The position numbers and the translations under genes were made by a program. From Acheta domesticus (lineage: Eukaryota; Arthropoda; Insecta; Orthoptera; Gryllidae): a stretch of DNA of 64,000 nucleotides. The notes under the pieces were generated by a model, which saw only the letters and a list, made by a program, of their open reading frames with translations, searched no databases and was not told the origin of the DNA. The stretch spans positions 194,608,685-194,672,684 of the forward strand of contig JAHLJT010000631.1 of the NCBI GenBank assembly GCA_031308135.1. The letters run 5' to 3'. Shown here in pieces: positions 45,901 through 58,340 of this stretch. How positions within the stretch are numbered: the first letter of the stretch is position 1; each line of letters begins with the position of its first letter.

Positions 45901-47300
45901 AGAATATTAAAGAACACAAAAAATTGCCATAATTGCAATTTTATTTTAAAAATTATATGCCGTTTTAAAGAAAATTGCGTTTTAGCGCTACTAAAAATAC
46001 GAAATTTGAAACTCATTTTCACAGAAAATGTTTGAGTTTTCAAAATACTTTATTTGAAGTTATTTGAAGCACTTACACTCACAAAGATAGTATTGTTTAC
46101 AAATTGCTGGTAATGTAAATATTAAAGATGTGAGAGATCCTTTAAAAAAATACATATGTGTAATTTTTGAAAAAAAAAATACCTCAAAATAAACTTTACC
46201 TCATATTAAAGAATGCAATTAGCACTATCCGATCGAAAAGTTGGAAGACATGTTTAGCCGTTTATGAGAAAATGGCGTTTGAGTGTTTCTGGAAATGTGA
46301 AAATTTGAGCTACTTTTCACAGAGAACGGTTTTGTTTTCGATAAACTTTACTCGACATTATTTAAAGCACATGTACTCATAAATATAATAATATGAACAA
46401 TTCGCCGCTAGTGTAAAAATTAACGACGTGAGAGACAAGTTAAAAAATTACATTTCTGCAATTTTTGAAAAACGAAAGAATAGAGCAATATGATGTTTAT
46501 GTCATCACATAGGGTACATTTAGCACTATCACTACCAAAAGTTTAAAGAAAAAATTTGGAGCCGTTTTTGAGAAAATCTTGTTTTTGTAATTTTTTAAAA
46601 TTGCACATATTGGACGCAATTTTGCGAGAAAACCACTAAAATTTTCAAAAGAATGTACAAGACCTTGAACAAAGAACTCACTTTGGAGAACACATCTTAT
46701 TTGAAGGGAAAATCTCTATCTTCAATTTTGTAGTTGGAGAAAGACGCCGAAAAAAAATCCAAATTTTCACAATTTTCGAAAATTCAGAGTTATCCGTGAA
46801 AACCGGACCTATGCCATGTTAATAAGTGTATTTTACTCTACCCATACAAGAAATTTAAAGAAAAAATTTGGAGCCATTTTTTGAGAAAATTTTGAAAATG
46901 TCCGGAAGCCTTCATGTAAAGTACCCCCAAATTTTAAATAATCGTTGTCAAAATCTCAAAGCTTCGACTAGAACCAGATTGACCCGGGAATATCCATTTT
47001 GGAAGAAATCGTAAGTATGGTTTAGGCGCTAGCGGTGTTCACAGACGGACAGACGGACGTTTTCCTTTCAATTGGTTTTTCGGTATCAAGGACCTAGAAA
47101 ACAGGGTTTCTGGCTACACCACGTGTTAGGGGATTTTTTTCTTAATATAGCAACTGGTTTTATCCACTTTTTCGTTTTCACGGAAATTAATTTTTTTTCG
47201 CCGAAAATTCGCCATTTTTTCGCGCAGGATTACATAACTTTCCCTATACTACGTATATCACTCCGTGTATATGTACGTATACGGGAAAGTAAAAATTAAT
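45901..47300. repeat. Long dispersed repeat, copy 2, internally duplicated
   Basis: This collinear relative of 6885-7960 ends with ACAGACGGACAGACGGACG and then TATATCACTCCGTGTATATG. The block with ACTCATAAATATAATAATATG resembles ACTCACAAAGATAGTATTG near 46078, and GAAAATTGCGTTTTAGCGC resembles the ATGGCGTTTGAGTG block, suggesting a local tandem duplication of about 300 bp within this copy. The frame at 47072-47299 is repeat-derived. Confidence 0.6.
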
Positions 47301-48015
47301 GAAATATTTTATATAAAAACACAGAAACACGTTTTGGCGACGAATATAAGAGAAACAATGTTGACAATGATTAATTGCTGTCCTACTTATAATATCTTCG
47401 CAAAAACTCTTCATCTCGGCAAGTGAGAGATGGAGAAGTTTTCAAAAGAGAAAGAGTAGTGAAATATAGTACTCTCAGCGGGTGCTGGATAAATCGTCTT
47501 CCACAGATAAGAAGGAACGTTCGCCAATCCACTCTCGTAATTGAACATCGCCGACTGATTCTTCTTAGAACTTTAGCGTGGGGAATCAGAATCTCCTTAG
47601 CGTCTGCACTGCCGATAGAGCCAAATTAACTGTGTTAAAGCGGACGTTGATATGCGAAATTGAAGCAGATATTCGAATACGTTTGAAATTCGAATCAATA
47701 CTCTGATGTTCCAATTACGGTGTACCTCTGAGAATGCTCGTGTACACATAGAAATTCGGTAATCATATATGCGTTTCCAAATTGCATAATAACGTTGCAG
47801 TTCTTAGCATTACCTTTCATTTCAGTGAGCTCCGGTATAATAATAAACTACTGTAACGATTAATAATATAACGTGAGTAGGAAATAATCAACCACAATAA
47901 TTACACTTATAATATTTATTACAACATACTCAAAGTTAACTTTCGGCAAACACTTTTTCCAACTTCCGTGAGTCCATAACATGGAGAAGGAAAAATGAGA
48001 AAATAACATAAAGTG

Positions 48016-48018
<3 letters not shown>
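47301..48018. other. No gene recognised
   Basis: Mixed AT-rich sequence. The open frame at 47423-47629 is unrecognised. Confidence 0.35.

Positions 48019-48066
<48 letters not shown>
48019..48066. repeat. (TA)n microsatellite
   Basis: Pure alternating AT run of about 48 bp. Confidence 0.97.
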
Positions 48067-48068
<2 letters not shown>

Positions 48069-48477
48069 AAAATACGAAATAAACATGACAAATAAAATTA
48101 AAAATTACTTACTGCCAAAGCAACGTGGATCATACTAATTATAACATATGTACAACAGAAGAAAGAAATGAGCTCGGAACGGGTAAGTGACCGCCACCTT
48201 GAAGAAAAGGAAGAAGTGAATGTGATCAGAAAATTGAATAAAATTTCGGCGGCGGTGAAATCTACATTGAAACGTTCGTGATTGATACTTTATTGCGAAT
48301 TACGTTGATATTTTATAATAAAATACGTTCATCTCTTAGTAACTTCCTACGTTTTATAAATGTACATGTGTACGTATTTCTGTGACAGAATATTATACTT
48401 CCACTAGTTAAGTAAATGTTTGGCATATCGATATTTAATAAATATGAGCTAATATGTCTTCTTTCAAAAGGTTCTGA

Positions 48478-49019
48478 CCGGGAAAGTTGGCTCAGGATAT
48501 CAACTGATGTCACTGCAATGCCTCTGACCGGGAGGTTCTAGATTCGAGTCCCGACGGTAGAAGGGTTTTCGACACTAGCTAGATAGTTAGGTCGAAGCCT
48601 GTCGCTGCCTAAAGGAAAATTCTAGAGGTCAGCTGTTCTGCTCGATAGTTTTCTTTGGTTTCTCCGATCAACACCAAGCGAATGCCCGAGCAGTACTTTA
48701 ACAAACGGGCCAGGGACCGCGCACGACCCTTCCTCTTCCTTGTCCCATCCTCATCCCTTACTTACACACTTACACGAACATGCACTACACTACCACACAT
48801 GACAGGAGCCCGGTCGGTAGCTTAGAGGTTGTTCCGATTGGGGTGGTGCCCCGCTGGTGGGAGACACTTGGTTAGGGAAAACCCCGGTAGTCGACGGTTG
48901 GTCGGCACCGGAATTCCACTATCCAGGTGAGGATCACCATTTCCTGAGGAAAATTCATGCATTACACTTGTCGTAATAATGACCGTACCACTTGACGTGC
49001 AGGAATCACTAATTAATCA
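48478..49019 (+). mobile_element. Full-length tRNA-derived SINE (542 bp) with 15-bp target-site duplication
   Basis: TTCAAAAGGTTCTGA (48463-48477) and TTCAAAAGTTTCTGA (49020-49034) flank the copy with one mismatch. Inside are a tRNA-like head with box A-like TTGGCTCAGGA and box B-like GATTCGAGTCCCGACGG, then TTTTCGACACTAGCTAG, TAACAAACGGGCCAGGG, CTTGTCCCATCCTCATCCC, GTGGTGCCCCGCTGGTGGG, GTCGGCACCGGAATTCCAC, CTTGACGTGCAGG and an AATCACTAATTAATCA tail. All other SINE pieces in the window are parts of this sequence, so it serves as the local reference. RNA polymerase III transcription and LINE-driven retroposition are expected from the class. Confidence 0.9.
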
Positions 49020-49034
49020 TTCAAAAGTTTCTGA

Positions 49035-51750
49035 GTTTATTAACATAATCCATGTTTTCTAATCACATTGTATTATTCTCTTATTAGATAGCTGTAGCTT
49101 GTTGTATAATGATAGTCTTTAAGATACCTCTTCATGATGGTTCAGGTGTTTGATTACTTCTCAACTGTAAACTTTTCTGTGATTGGTCACTCATTTGTCA
49201 TTGTTCTATAAAATGATACACTGGATTGTGTATATTTCTTTGCCGAGACAACCCTTGGGGGGATGACGGCAAATCGCACATACTTACCGCCATTTTCAAA
49301 CTCGGAATAAAATCAGAATGACGCCTCGTTTGCGAAATTGTATCAATTATTTTCCTGATAGAAATATGACCATACACTGGACTTTGTTGAAATTTCTGTA
49401 ATGAATTGAGTTCTAACTTAAATCATGTATTGCTCACTGGAAGTCACATTGTGTTTCTGCAGAACCAATGACACCTGGGGCACCTAGGAGACTGTCCGCT
49501 AGTAGGGGTTGTTGGCTGAATATTGCATGCCAGCTGCCACGTAACCGTTCAATGTATCTGTTAAATATTGACTTGATATAAGCCGCTGCTGGGAGAGGGT
49601 TTTTGTAGCTTGTAGTGGAAAAGCAAGTTGGATTCTAGAATTTTGGTTTATTGAGTTTACTTTTCTTAAATGTTTACCAGTTGTTTTGTAGATTTTTGAT
49701 TTTCTTGGTACACATTACCATATAACTTGCAACACTTGAAACACTGAAGCACCATGGTTGATTTTGCACCGTATATGAAGCTTCGAATGAAACGTTGATG
49801 AGGAAAATGTGATCTGGTCGTGGCCTGGCATCATGTTCGTCGTCAACAGAGCAAGTACTTAGTGCTTAGTTCGGGGGCTTCGAGATTCGATTCGTTGAGA
49901 GCATGAACGAATCCATATGACACCAAAACTTGTGTTTTGTGTGTTGGAATCACTGATTCAACAGTATCAGTTTAACTTATAAATTACACGCAGAGAAAGT
50001 ATTGTATGAAACTCTATGTTCTGGGACATTATACTATTAGATCATAGTCTAATAATATGCTATTACGTGGTAAATATTTTTAAGTCGGTTAAATGAGTTT
50101 AGTTTCAATATATGCAATTAACATCTCAGTTACATGTCATCACACATGCAATGCATCTCAATTACTACAACAGCTCTGTGATATTCTAGGCGGAACATTA
50201 TATCTTCGGTTTGCCAGAGCTCGAATGCCAGAAGCATGTCACGTGATGCCGCAGAGAGGTGATTCCCTGCTCACGTACTTCTCCAAGTTCTGATTCTGTG
50301 GAGTAACAATGACGTACAGAGTTGAGAAATGTCCTGAATTGAAACGTGCTCTGCAACGGAGATGAACAGTAAAGTGAAATGCTGAGAAATGAAGAGAATG
50401 TGACACGTTTCTGGGAAAGTGGAAGACGATGTAACATATTAAGGACACGTTTCATATGAAATCCATCTCTTTAAATTCAAACGAAGCAGAGATTTATTTT
50501 CAGATACAGATTCATATTATGGGTTAAAAAGCTGAACATAGAAATAATTTATTCATCTGAAATTCAATTTCTGCACAACGCAGAATGTAAATTTTTTAAT
50601 TGATATTTTTAACGAATTCAAGCAAGAAATATTAAATAAAATAAAGTACATAATAGAAAAAATGGGTGTATTCTGGTGAATTAAATAAAACTGGTACACT
50701 ACGAAGCAAGATATATAATTATCATTATAATTGGTTTTATCTTAAAGTATCCTACTTCTGATTCAATATAATGGGATATATTTTAAAGATGTAATTAGAC
50801 AATTATCTCTATGCCAATCGTTTATATATCTTTAATTAATAGTATGCGTCTCAATATTTGGGATGTTTTATTATCTGGCTTCAAGGTTGTTTCAATTGCA
50901 GTTTTACTATTAGACGAAATTAAAAAATACGTACTATTTTAATGCTTTACCCTGATTTTGGTCTCAGAGAATGGTTTAGAATGTCATTTCTCAACATTAT
51001 TCAGTGATCTATCTGTAACAACTTTGGCAGAAATGGTAGCATACATTGTTTGCTACTATTTTACTGCCCATTTGCCTTGGATTATTACAATTTTACTAAA
51101 TATAGATTACTTAGGAACAATATAAATATTTCATTAGTCCCTACATCATCGGCTTTTTATTGCAATTCATTATTGTCTAACTTGGGGTAAAAGAAAGTAT
51201 TTTACAAATATGTAGTATTTCTCCTAGAATATTGTAAGGGAAAGTTAATGCAGAGAAAAAAATGGAGCATCTTCGCCACGAGTGTGAACCAACTGAATGA
51301 ATTTCAAGAAACAAGAATATTAAAGGAATGCTTCTGAACTTATCTTCCGGTCTCTGTAGAAGCAATATGTTGGTCGTGAATTCTTAAAAATATTAGTACC
51401 ATTCGGTTTTACCTCAAGAAGTGCGTCAACAAATGAATATTAAAAGTTACAAAATGGAAATATTTCATGTTGTAACAAACAGTCGTGTAACAAATAAAAT
51501 GAAATAAGAGATTCTTCAAGAAAAAATACAAGTGATAGACACTATAAAGAAAGTTGAATAGATCAGTGAGAGAGATCGATGAAGCTATTTGTCTCGAAGA
51601 ACATGCATAGTTATTTCTGTTTTTTTTTGTTCAAAGACATAAATTTTTAATGTTTTTGATCCTGCTTCAAAAATAGTTTCCCCCCATTCATCTTATCCTT
51701 GTAACTTCACTGCAATGTATTGCCACACGAGATCGACAAATTCAGCGCTC
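49035..51750. other. AT-rich stretch, no gene recognised
   Basis: No gene could be supported. A frame at 50850-51120 on the plus strand reads hydrophobic stretches (KVVSIAVLLLDEIKKY and LAEMVAYIVCYYF) but has an internal stop and is probably chance in AT-rich DNA. Confidence 0.35.
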
Positions 51751-52170
51751 TTTGTCAAATCTGTGTATTCGCCTCTCCAGCTATCCGCCTCGTTCCGTTT
51801 GTAATGTAATGTTTGTCATTACCGCAATCCATGGCAACCCCTTTGGCACGGCAGCGTACCCCTGCAACAATTTCTCGTATCTCTTTCAGCCCCCTCCCTC
51901 TTCCGGGATGTCGTTTGAACGCGCGGGCTTCCGCTTGTGTCTGTCATGGGCGTCGGTGCTATTGGAGAGTTGTGAGGCGGTCCACAGGGCAGGAGTTGGG
52001 GCGGATTCCAGGGTTTGGTAACAAGTGTACAAACAGCGCTCGCCGTGTGTGTTGTTGGCATTGTACGCATGCATTCAATGGACACAAGATTGACGGACAC
52101 AATTTCAATGAATTTTGGAGACACAGAGAAACAAAGACGGAAAGTGGAGGTGAAGTATGAGCAATAGATG
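51751..52170. other. GC-moderate block with open frames, unassigned
   Basis: Several frames on both strands stay open for 60-115 codons. None shows a known motif, consistent splice sites or biased codon pattern I can defend. It may be an old repeat or an unrecognised exon. Confidence 0.25.
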
Positions 52171-53459
52171 GCAAATTTTAGAGTTATTTTTCAATGTATA
52201 CATTTTCATTTTTTTAAAAGTTTCTTGGGTAGATAACTTATTCATTGAAAATATTTTAAAGACGTAAATATATGATATTCAATTTTTTGAAAAAATGAAA
52301 CAAAATAAGAATTAGCATGAGAATAGGTTCTGCATAAGACACTATGCACCCGTGCTCGCTGACTGCAGAAGAATCATAAAGTAATAAATCAGATGAGATA
52401 AATTGAATTGTGAATATCTGTATCCCCACACATTACACACTTCGTCTGTATCACGTCAAAGCCTTTAAAGAAAAAGACAATGTTTTTTGAAAGAAACTTA
52501 TTTAATGGTGAATTACGTGTGTGAAATAGGGATTATAAAGTGGAGAATTGCATGTTGGATGGTAGTTGATTACAGATTTTATAAACAATTGATAACACAG
52601 CTCTCTACTTCGTAGTCCTAACTTTGTATGTAGAACAAGGTAAGCAATTTCCTCAAACTTGCACTTTTTGCACTTTCGTGACGTACCTTAGAATCGTACG
52701 TGCAAGACGTACCTTAGGTTGTTTTCGCAATTACTGCATAAATATATTGCATCTGATAATGGGTGAAATATAAATTAATTAAACAAAGTAATTTCCTTCA
52801 ACTATACCGATGTTTATCGTGTGACAAAATGTTGGTTACATGATGATTAGATTTTTTTGTTAATATCTACTCCAAAGCCTTAAAACAAAAATCATGTGGC
52901 TTTGCGTGCTTTATACAGAGAGACATACCCATTGTAAGTTTTGTTGCACATAGCACGCTGCGGTTTAAAGCAAAAGGTATGTAAAACGATGTAAAATGGT
53001 TATAGTATATTATATCTATGCTTTGAAAGCCCGAACCTTTTTATAAATGACCCAAATTAACAATTTTATTCAATATCCTAAATACTGATGTTGAAAAATA
53101 CATATCAATACTCATTTCTTTTAAAATGATCAATCCCTTGAAAATACCAAGTACAAAAATATTGAAAAATGATTATGTTTTTAAAGAAATTTAATAAACC
53201 TATCAATCGAATCCCCCTCTCCGACTGCGCTAATAAGAATCGAAGAATAGAAACGCAATGTTCTAACTTGCTAAGCGCCCCAATAGGGATCGGCACACAC
53301 TGAGAGGTGGATTGATACAGATGTATGGTAAGCACGTGGATCTGATTTCCTCCAGAATAATGTACCTCAATTATTTTTAGCCAAAATTTATAATAGTTCA
53401 TATCTGTTTAAAAATAATATAACGTTTTAAAATTTAAAACTTCATAGTTCATCTCAATA
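52171..53459. other. AT-rich stretch, no feature seen
   Basis: No gene or repeat is supported. Confidence 0.4.
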
Positions 53460-53609
53460 CCATTTTATTACATATGTTCAACATTTCAAATTTTTTAAAA
53501 TGTCCCATATTTTGGTCATGTTTAGAATCCCTTCACTCATTAATCCGTTCTTGCGTACCTCACCTCCCTATTTTATCAGGAAAATATTTATATTCATTCA
53601 TAACATTGA

Positions 53610-53659
<50 letters not shown>

Positions 53660-53945
53660 ATAGTTTAATGTTATAATTTGACTACGTATGAACATTATTT
53701 CCATATTATTAGATGCCATTGACTGGTGATGTTTAGGAACCCCTACACATATTAATCCGTCCTTGCGTATGTTGCACAGGCAAATTTTTATATTCGTTTA
53801 TAACTTTGAAAGATATTATAATATTAAATTTTAAAATGCAAATGTTATAGTTTAAGTATTTTTTGGCTATATATGTTCATTATTTCAGTGGTATTATGTG
53901 CCATGGTTTGTGATGTGTAGAACCCTTTCACATATTAATCCTGCC
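53460..53945. repeat. Three diverged tandem copies of a roughly 185-210 bp unit, with (TA)n
   Basis: TxATTAATCCGTxCTTGCGT recurs at about 53539 and 53751, and as ATTAATCCTGCCCTGCGTGC at 53934. GTTATAGTTTAA recurs at 53657 and 53844. TTTATATTCxTTxATAACxTTGAAA precedes a TA-rich end in two copies. Positions 53612-53656 are a pure (TA)n expanded within one unit. Confidence 0.75.
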
Positions 53946-54125
53946 CTGCGTGCGCTGCATCTGCAACAGAGCGCAAGCGGCAGAAGGGTGACGGAGACGG
54001 CGGCGAACAAACGCGGCAGGTGCCTGCGCGCCCTGTGACGTGCGCAGCCGCCCTGCAAACGCCGCGCGACAGTAATTCGCCTCGTTGAGCCTACGCGCCG
54101 CGCGACGCCGCAGCCGAAATTTCAA
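53946..54125. other. CpG island
   Basis: A CpG-dense block (GCCGCGCGACAGTAATTCGC, CGCGCCGCGCGACGCCGC) follows the tandem array and precedes a (TC)n run. No exon was recognised on either strand. Confidence 0.5.
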
Positions 54126-54180
54126 TTACAATTAGCGATGATGGTCGCACCGCCAGTTTTTGCTTCCCTCTCGCGGCTTT

Positions 54181-54181
<1 letters not shown>

Positions 54182-54242
<61 letters not shown>
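54182..54242. repeat. (TC)n microsatellite
   Basis: About 30 uninterrupted CT units. Confidence 0.97.
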
Positions 54243-54246
<4 letters not shown>

Positions 54247-54720
54247 GTCTATATCACATTTTTTAGTCCCTTATCCTCTTTTTGTTTTCTGTATCTGTCT
54301 CAATAGCGCTCTCTCCCTATGTCTCCCTCCATCTTTCCCTCTCCTACTCTTCCTCCCTGCAACTCTCACTCTCTTTTTCTCTCTCCGTCTCTCTTTCCCT
54401 ATTTCTCTCTCTTGCTCCCTCTTTCTCTCGCTCGTTCTCTTTCTCTTGCTCCCTATCTTTCTCTCGTTTCCTCTCTTTCTCTGCCTTTGTCTCTCTCCCT
54501 CTCTCTCTATCCCTCTATTTCCTTCTATCTCCCCGGCCCTCATTTACACTTTCTCTCCCTCCCTCCCTTCATTCCTTTCCTTCCCTCCCTCTCTCTCTCT
54601 GCCTCATCTCTTTCTTTACCTTACCTTCGCTCTCTCCTTTCTGCCTCGCTTGCTCTTGTACCTCGCTACCCGTTTTTACGCATGTTCTTGTGTTTGTGTG
54701 TGAGTTCCTGTGGCTCCTCG
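54243..54720. repeat. Pyrimidine-rich CTCTxCCTCT low-complexity tract
   Basis: Decayed TCTCTCCCTC sequence continues from the (TC)n run. The Ser/Leu/Phe-rich open frames that cross it on the plus strand are composition effects. Confidence 0.85.
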
Positions 54721-56340
54721 TCCACTGCGCACTGACAGGGTCGCGTTGTCACCCCGCACAGAGGAATTTTCGCGCGCGAGGCGTCTCACAAAACCCATCT
54801 CACGCGTTTGGGTTGCAGTTGGTAAACAGTTTTGTCGGCTGGCGCGTCCCGTTTGTGGCAGTAGATGCCGTCGCCGAGGCAGTACGTCGCGTTGGTTGAA
54901 AGGCAGACGGCTGTTGCAGAGGTAATAGTATTGTCAAACCGCGACGTTTCTGATGGCTGTGTACCGAGTTCTGAATGTAAATGTTTTGGCCGAATAAAGA
55001 GAACACCTTTTTTTCGTTGTACCGTCATTTTATGCCGTTAACGTTAATGATCGTGGAGAAATACGCAAATTCCAAATAACATGTTGCCTCTTTGCTCAGT
55101 ACACCTTCACATTTCTTTAGGTTTAGGAGATAGAGTCAGAGTATTTTATCGTTAATCTTTCAGTAATTAATTTTTTTGATTTACTCTCTCTCTTCCTCAC
55201 TCAATCTTATTTGATTCTTACATGTCTTTACGGAGACCCCAGCTCATATTAGACCACGTTCAGTATCAGAGCGTTTGCACCTAGTGATTACTAAACTTAT
55301 ACTTTGATAATATAATCATTTTGCAGACATGAAATATTTTGCATAAATAAAAATGATACTTGCTTGGCTGCCACTTCCCCTTCACTTCACAAGGAATGTA
55401 GGTAAAAAGGTCGCCTATAGTTGGTACAGGTCAGGGCCGTTCACAAGCAAGAAGAATGGCCACTCGCTCATTTTACTAAATTGAGACGATTAAGCCCAAT
55501 TGCCTCCATTTCACAGACTAAAACAGCAGCGAATGACCAGTTGTTCGCATCCAACTGCTGGGCCATGGCACATGCAGTGGGTCGCCCAGTTCATCAGCCC
55601 CGGGCAAGTGGAAAATATCCCTTTACATCCTCAAGCAAGTTCTATTCTGAGTTGCAGAGAACTGACTAGTTGGTTTACTAGTCTCCTTGGAAGCACTAGA
55701 GACATCAGACATCAATCCTTCTCAGATGTGAAAAAGTAGGGCAGATACTAATTGGGAACGGTGGCTAATATTGCGGGGAGTTGAGAATATACATACGCTT
55801 ATCTGTGTTACATTTTCTTTTGTTCGACATTCCAAACACGAAATTAATACTTAAACGATATTAAAATAATGCAGATGGAAATTCCCAAATATTTAGGATG
55901 TACGTTGCATTGGAAACACTGAATATAAACAAAACTACATCAGCAAAGGACAGCTGATTAAATGTCGATGTTAATATTAAGTCACTATCTACATTCAGAA
56001 TGTGGTGATGACTATTTAACATACATAGTTTGGGGAAAAACAAATATTGTTAGGGATAAATACGCTATTAAAAGAAGAATTATTCACAATATGAAGTGAT
56101 TTGGATCATATTTTCTGAGTATTCGTGAGTTTTCAACTAGATAACCATATTTACCGCAAAATATTGTTTCGAAATGTCTACAGCTAGGCAGGTTTATAAA
56201 CGGCAAACTTTTTATGAAATTCAGAAAGCATCAGTTAGAACCAAACAGATGAAGCTTTTGAAAAAACGACTACATTTCTACGGATTCCAGGGTAGATGAC
56301 GTATTGATAAAATCAAATAGGATGATCTTCTAAACTACCA
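54721..56340. other. No gene recognised
   Basis: The first 200 bp are GC-moderate. The rest is AT-rich apart from a GC-moderate block at 55420-55680 with open frames of no known type. Confidence 0.35.
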
Positions 56341-56344
56341 TCAT

Positions 56345-56500
56345 TTGGAGTCGCACGCTGTGGTATTCCAAGGAGAACCTGCGGTCAATGTGCTGAAAGC
56401 CACCACATCGGCCAGGGCAATAACGAAGTTGGCCGTGATCGAATCGCAGGCGACCGTGGCGCCGCCCTGCCAGCGGTGGCGAAAGTGGGCATGAGGGCGG
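56345..56500 (+). CDS. Exon-like open frame, unassigned (weak)
   Basis: The plus frame reads SHAVVFQGEPAVNVLKATTS and later ITKLAVIESQATVAPPCQRW before a stop. The minus strand is open too, reading ACDSITANFVIALADVVAFS. Both have balanced, protein-like composition, unlike the low-complexity frames nearby. I do not recognise the family, cannot tell the strand, and see no firm splice pair. It may be a transposon fragment. Confidence 0.2.
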
Positions 56501-56639
56501 CCGCGTGGCGACGCAGCCCGCGACTGTAAACACCGGGATTATTCGCCCGGGCAGCCCAACGAGCGCGTGTGAACTCGTCACATCGGCCCTTCAGGCGTTT
56601 CAGCGACCTCCGATCACCGGTGTGCATCCCGCTTCCGCG

Positions 56640-57683
56640 ATACGGTCTATCCGCGCCTCTTCACGTGGTCCACCACGTTTCGCTCGCTCCTTCGCTCCAC
56701 ATCGGACCCTGCTCTACTTCGCGCCCATCCTCGCTTCTCATCGCGTCTCGCTTCTCTTCGCTTCGTGCCCAACACCGCTCCGTTTGGCGCCCAACCACAC
56801 TCCTTGCGTCTTTTCACATCGTACCCGAAACCGCTCCGTTTCGTGCCCAACCCCACTCCTCACCCGGAACTTCATCGCTCTTTGTCTTTTCTTTCTCTGT
56901 GTCGCACTCCACCCCGCGTCCCGGCACAGTCCTCACTGCAACCCGCTCTGCACGGCTCTCCTTTCCCTTTTCCTGCGGCTCATTCTGCCATGTGTCTGTT
57001 TTCTTTCGTCGTGTTGACGCCAGTTTCCCGCCATGTTCAGCACTGCTATGCTGCCTGCCTTAGTCACTTATCAGACTTCCCATCCGCGCTTCTTCTATTC
57101 CCATGTCCTGCTTCAGTTACCATTTCTCGCTCCCAGCCAGGTTCAAAGCGTCGTCCGTACCTACCTCGCACCCTACAACGCGTTCCACCCCTGTCTGGCT
57201 CAGCAGGCTGCCTGCAGTCTCCTGCCGTGTGCTCCCTTCTCACCCCGCTCTCCTCCTATCATCGATTCTTTTACTTCCAACCTCCATCTCCTTTCCTCTC
57301 CTTCATTTCTTTAGGAATGTATTGGTCATTCGGGTCCCCTCTCGTACATGAATATAATTCATGTCTCTCCTACCTATCTGTTCCACTGTCCACATATTTA
57401 TCCTCCCTTTCTGCAACCTGCTTTATCACTTTTTTCCTCGCATTCCGCATTTGCATTTTATCTTTCCAGCCGTCCGTAGCCCCAACCCACACACCGACTC
57501 ATGCCACCTTCCGCGGCCGTTTTCGCCCGCCCGAGGTATTGTTTTATCCCGCCTCCATCTAACATTACATTGTTTGCCATCGTGCTCTTTCCCCGTCTGT
57601 GTCCCACGCCGTATCTTCTTGCTCCGCACCGAATGCCTCTCAGAGGCCGTGGCGTATTTCACATGGCTACATACAAACACCAA
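56640..57683. repeat. Pyrimidine-rich, stop-poor tract with local repeats
   Basis: The plus strand is C/T-rich for about 1 kb. At 56762-56870 a short repeat is clear: GTGCCCAACACCGCTCCGTT and CGCCCAACCACACTCCTTGC, then ACCCGAAACCGCTCCGTT and GTGCCCAACCCCACTCCT. Open frames rich in Ser, Pro, His and Arg have no family resemblance. Confidence 0.6.
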
Positions 57684-58165
57684 TTGGCGTTCCACTTCTC
57701 GTATCCTCTCCCACCCCTGCCCTTCCCCGCAACAGTTCACTCCGACCCCTGCACTGCTCTACACACTCTTTCTCTACCCCGGACCGCGTGCATTTCCTCC
57801 CACCCACGTCCTTTTTAACCCCTTTCTCACCGACACCAATTGGCGTCCCACACCTCGAGCACTCCCCCATCCCTGCCATTCCCACCTCTAGTCCACCATC
57901 CGACCGCTCTCCACCCTCTTTCTGACCCCAGGAGCGTGTCTCATCACGTCCTTTTTTACCCCACTTTTCCCACACACTTGGCATTCTACCTCTAACAACA
58001 TCTCTCACACCTGCCCTTCCCCCCACCAGTTCCCACTCCGCCCCCGCATTGCTCTGCACCCTCTTTCTCCACCCCTGTCCGTTCCCTCCCACCCCACGTC
58101 CTTTTTACCCCTGCTCTCCCCACTTGGCGTTCCACCTCTCGCCCCCACGGCAGCGCGTCATCGCC
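57684..58165. repeat. Tandem repeat, about 140-156 bp unit, at least three units
   Basis: TTGGCGTTCCACxTCTCG starts units at 57684, 57840 (TTGGCGTCCCACACCTCG), 57979 (TTGGCATTCTACCTCT) and 58123. Each carries CCCTGCCxTTCCC, CTGCxCTGCTCTxCACxCTCTTTCT and CACGTCCTTTTTxACCCC. Units are diverged and C/T-rich like the preceding kilobase. Confidence 0.85.
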
Positions 58166-58340
58166 GGGGTTTTGACCGATGCTTTTGTGAGCGCCCGCGG
58201 CGGCGAGGCGGGTGGGGCGGGGAGGGCGGGGCGAGGCGCGGCGCGCGAGGCCAACCGCCGGAGGGAGGGTGGGCGTTGGATGGTGACTTTCCGGGTAATT
58301 ACACGTGGAAAATAACGAAGCGAGGGCGCGGGCGGCGCTG
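58166..58340. other. CpG-rich block at a strand-composition switch
   Basis: GC-rich sequence (GGCGGCGAGGCGGGTGGGGC-like) where the plus strand changes from C/T-rich to G/A-rich. No gene is recognised. Confidence 0.45.

Noticed and set aside
50850..51120. Membrane-protein-like peptide resembling the C-terminus of a P-type ATPase (VLLLDEIKKY)
   Set aside because: A stop interrupts it, the similarity is only about ten residues, and AT-rich DNA often yields hydrophobic frames.
56505..57891. Open frames up to 265 codons in the 56.5-57.9 kb tract
   Set aside because: Same composition effect, with tandem repeats visible in the DNA and no known motif.
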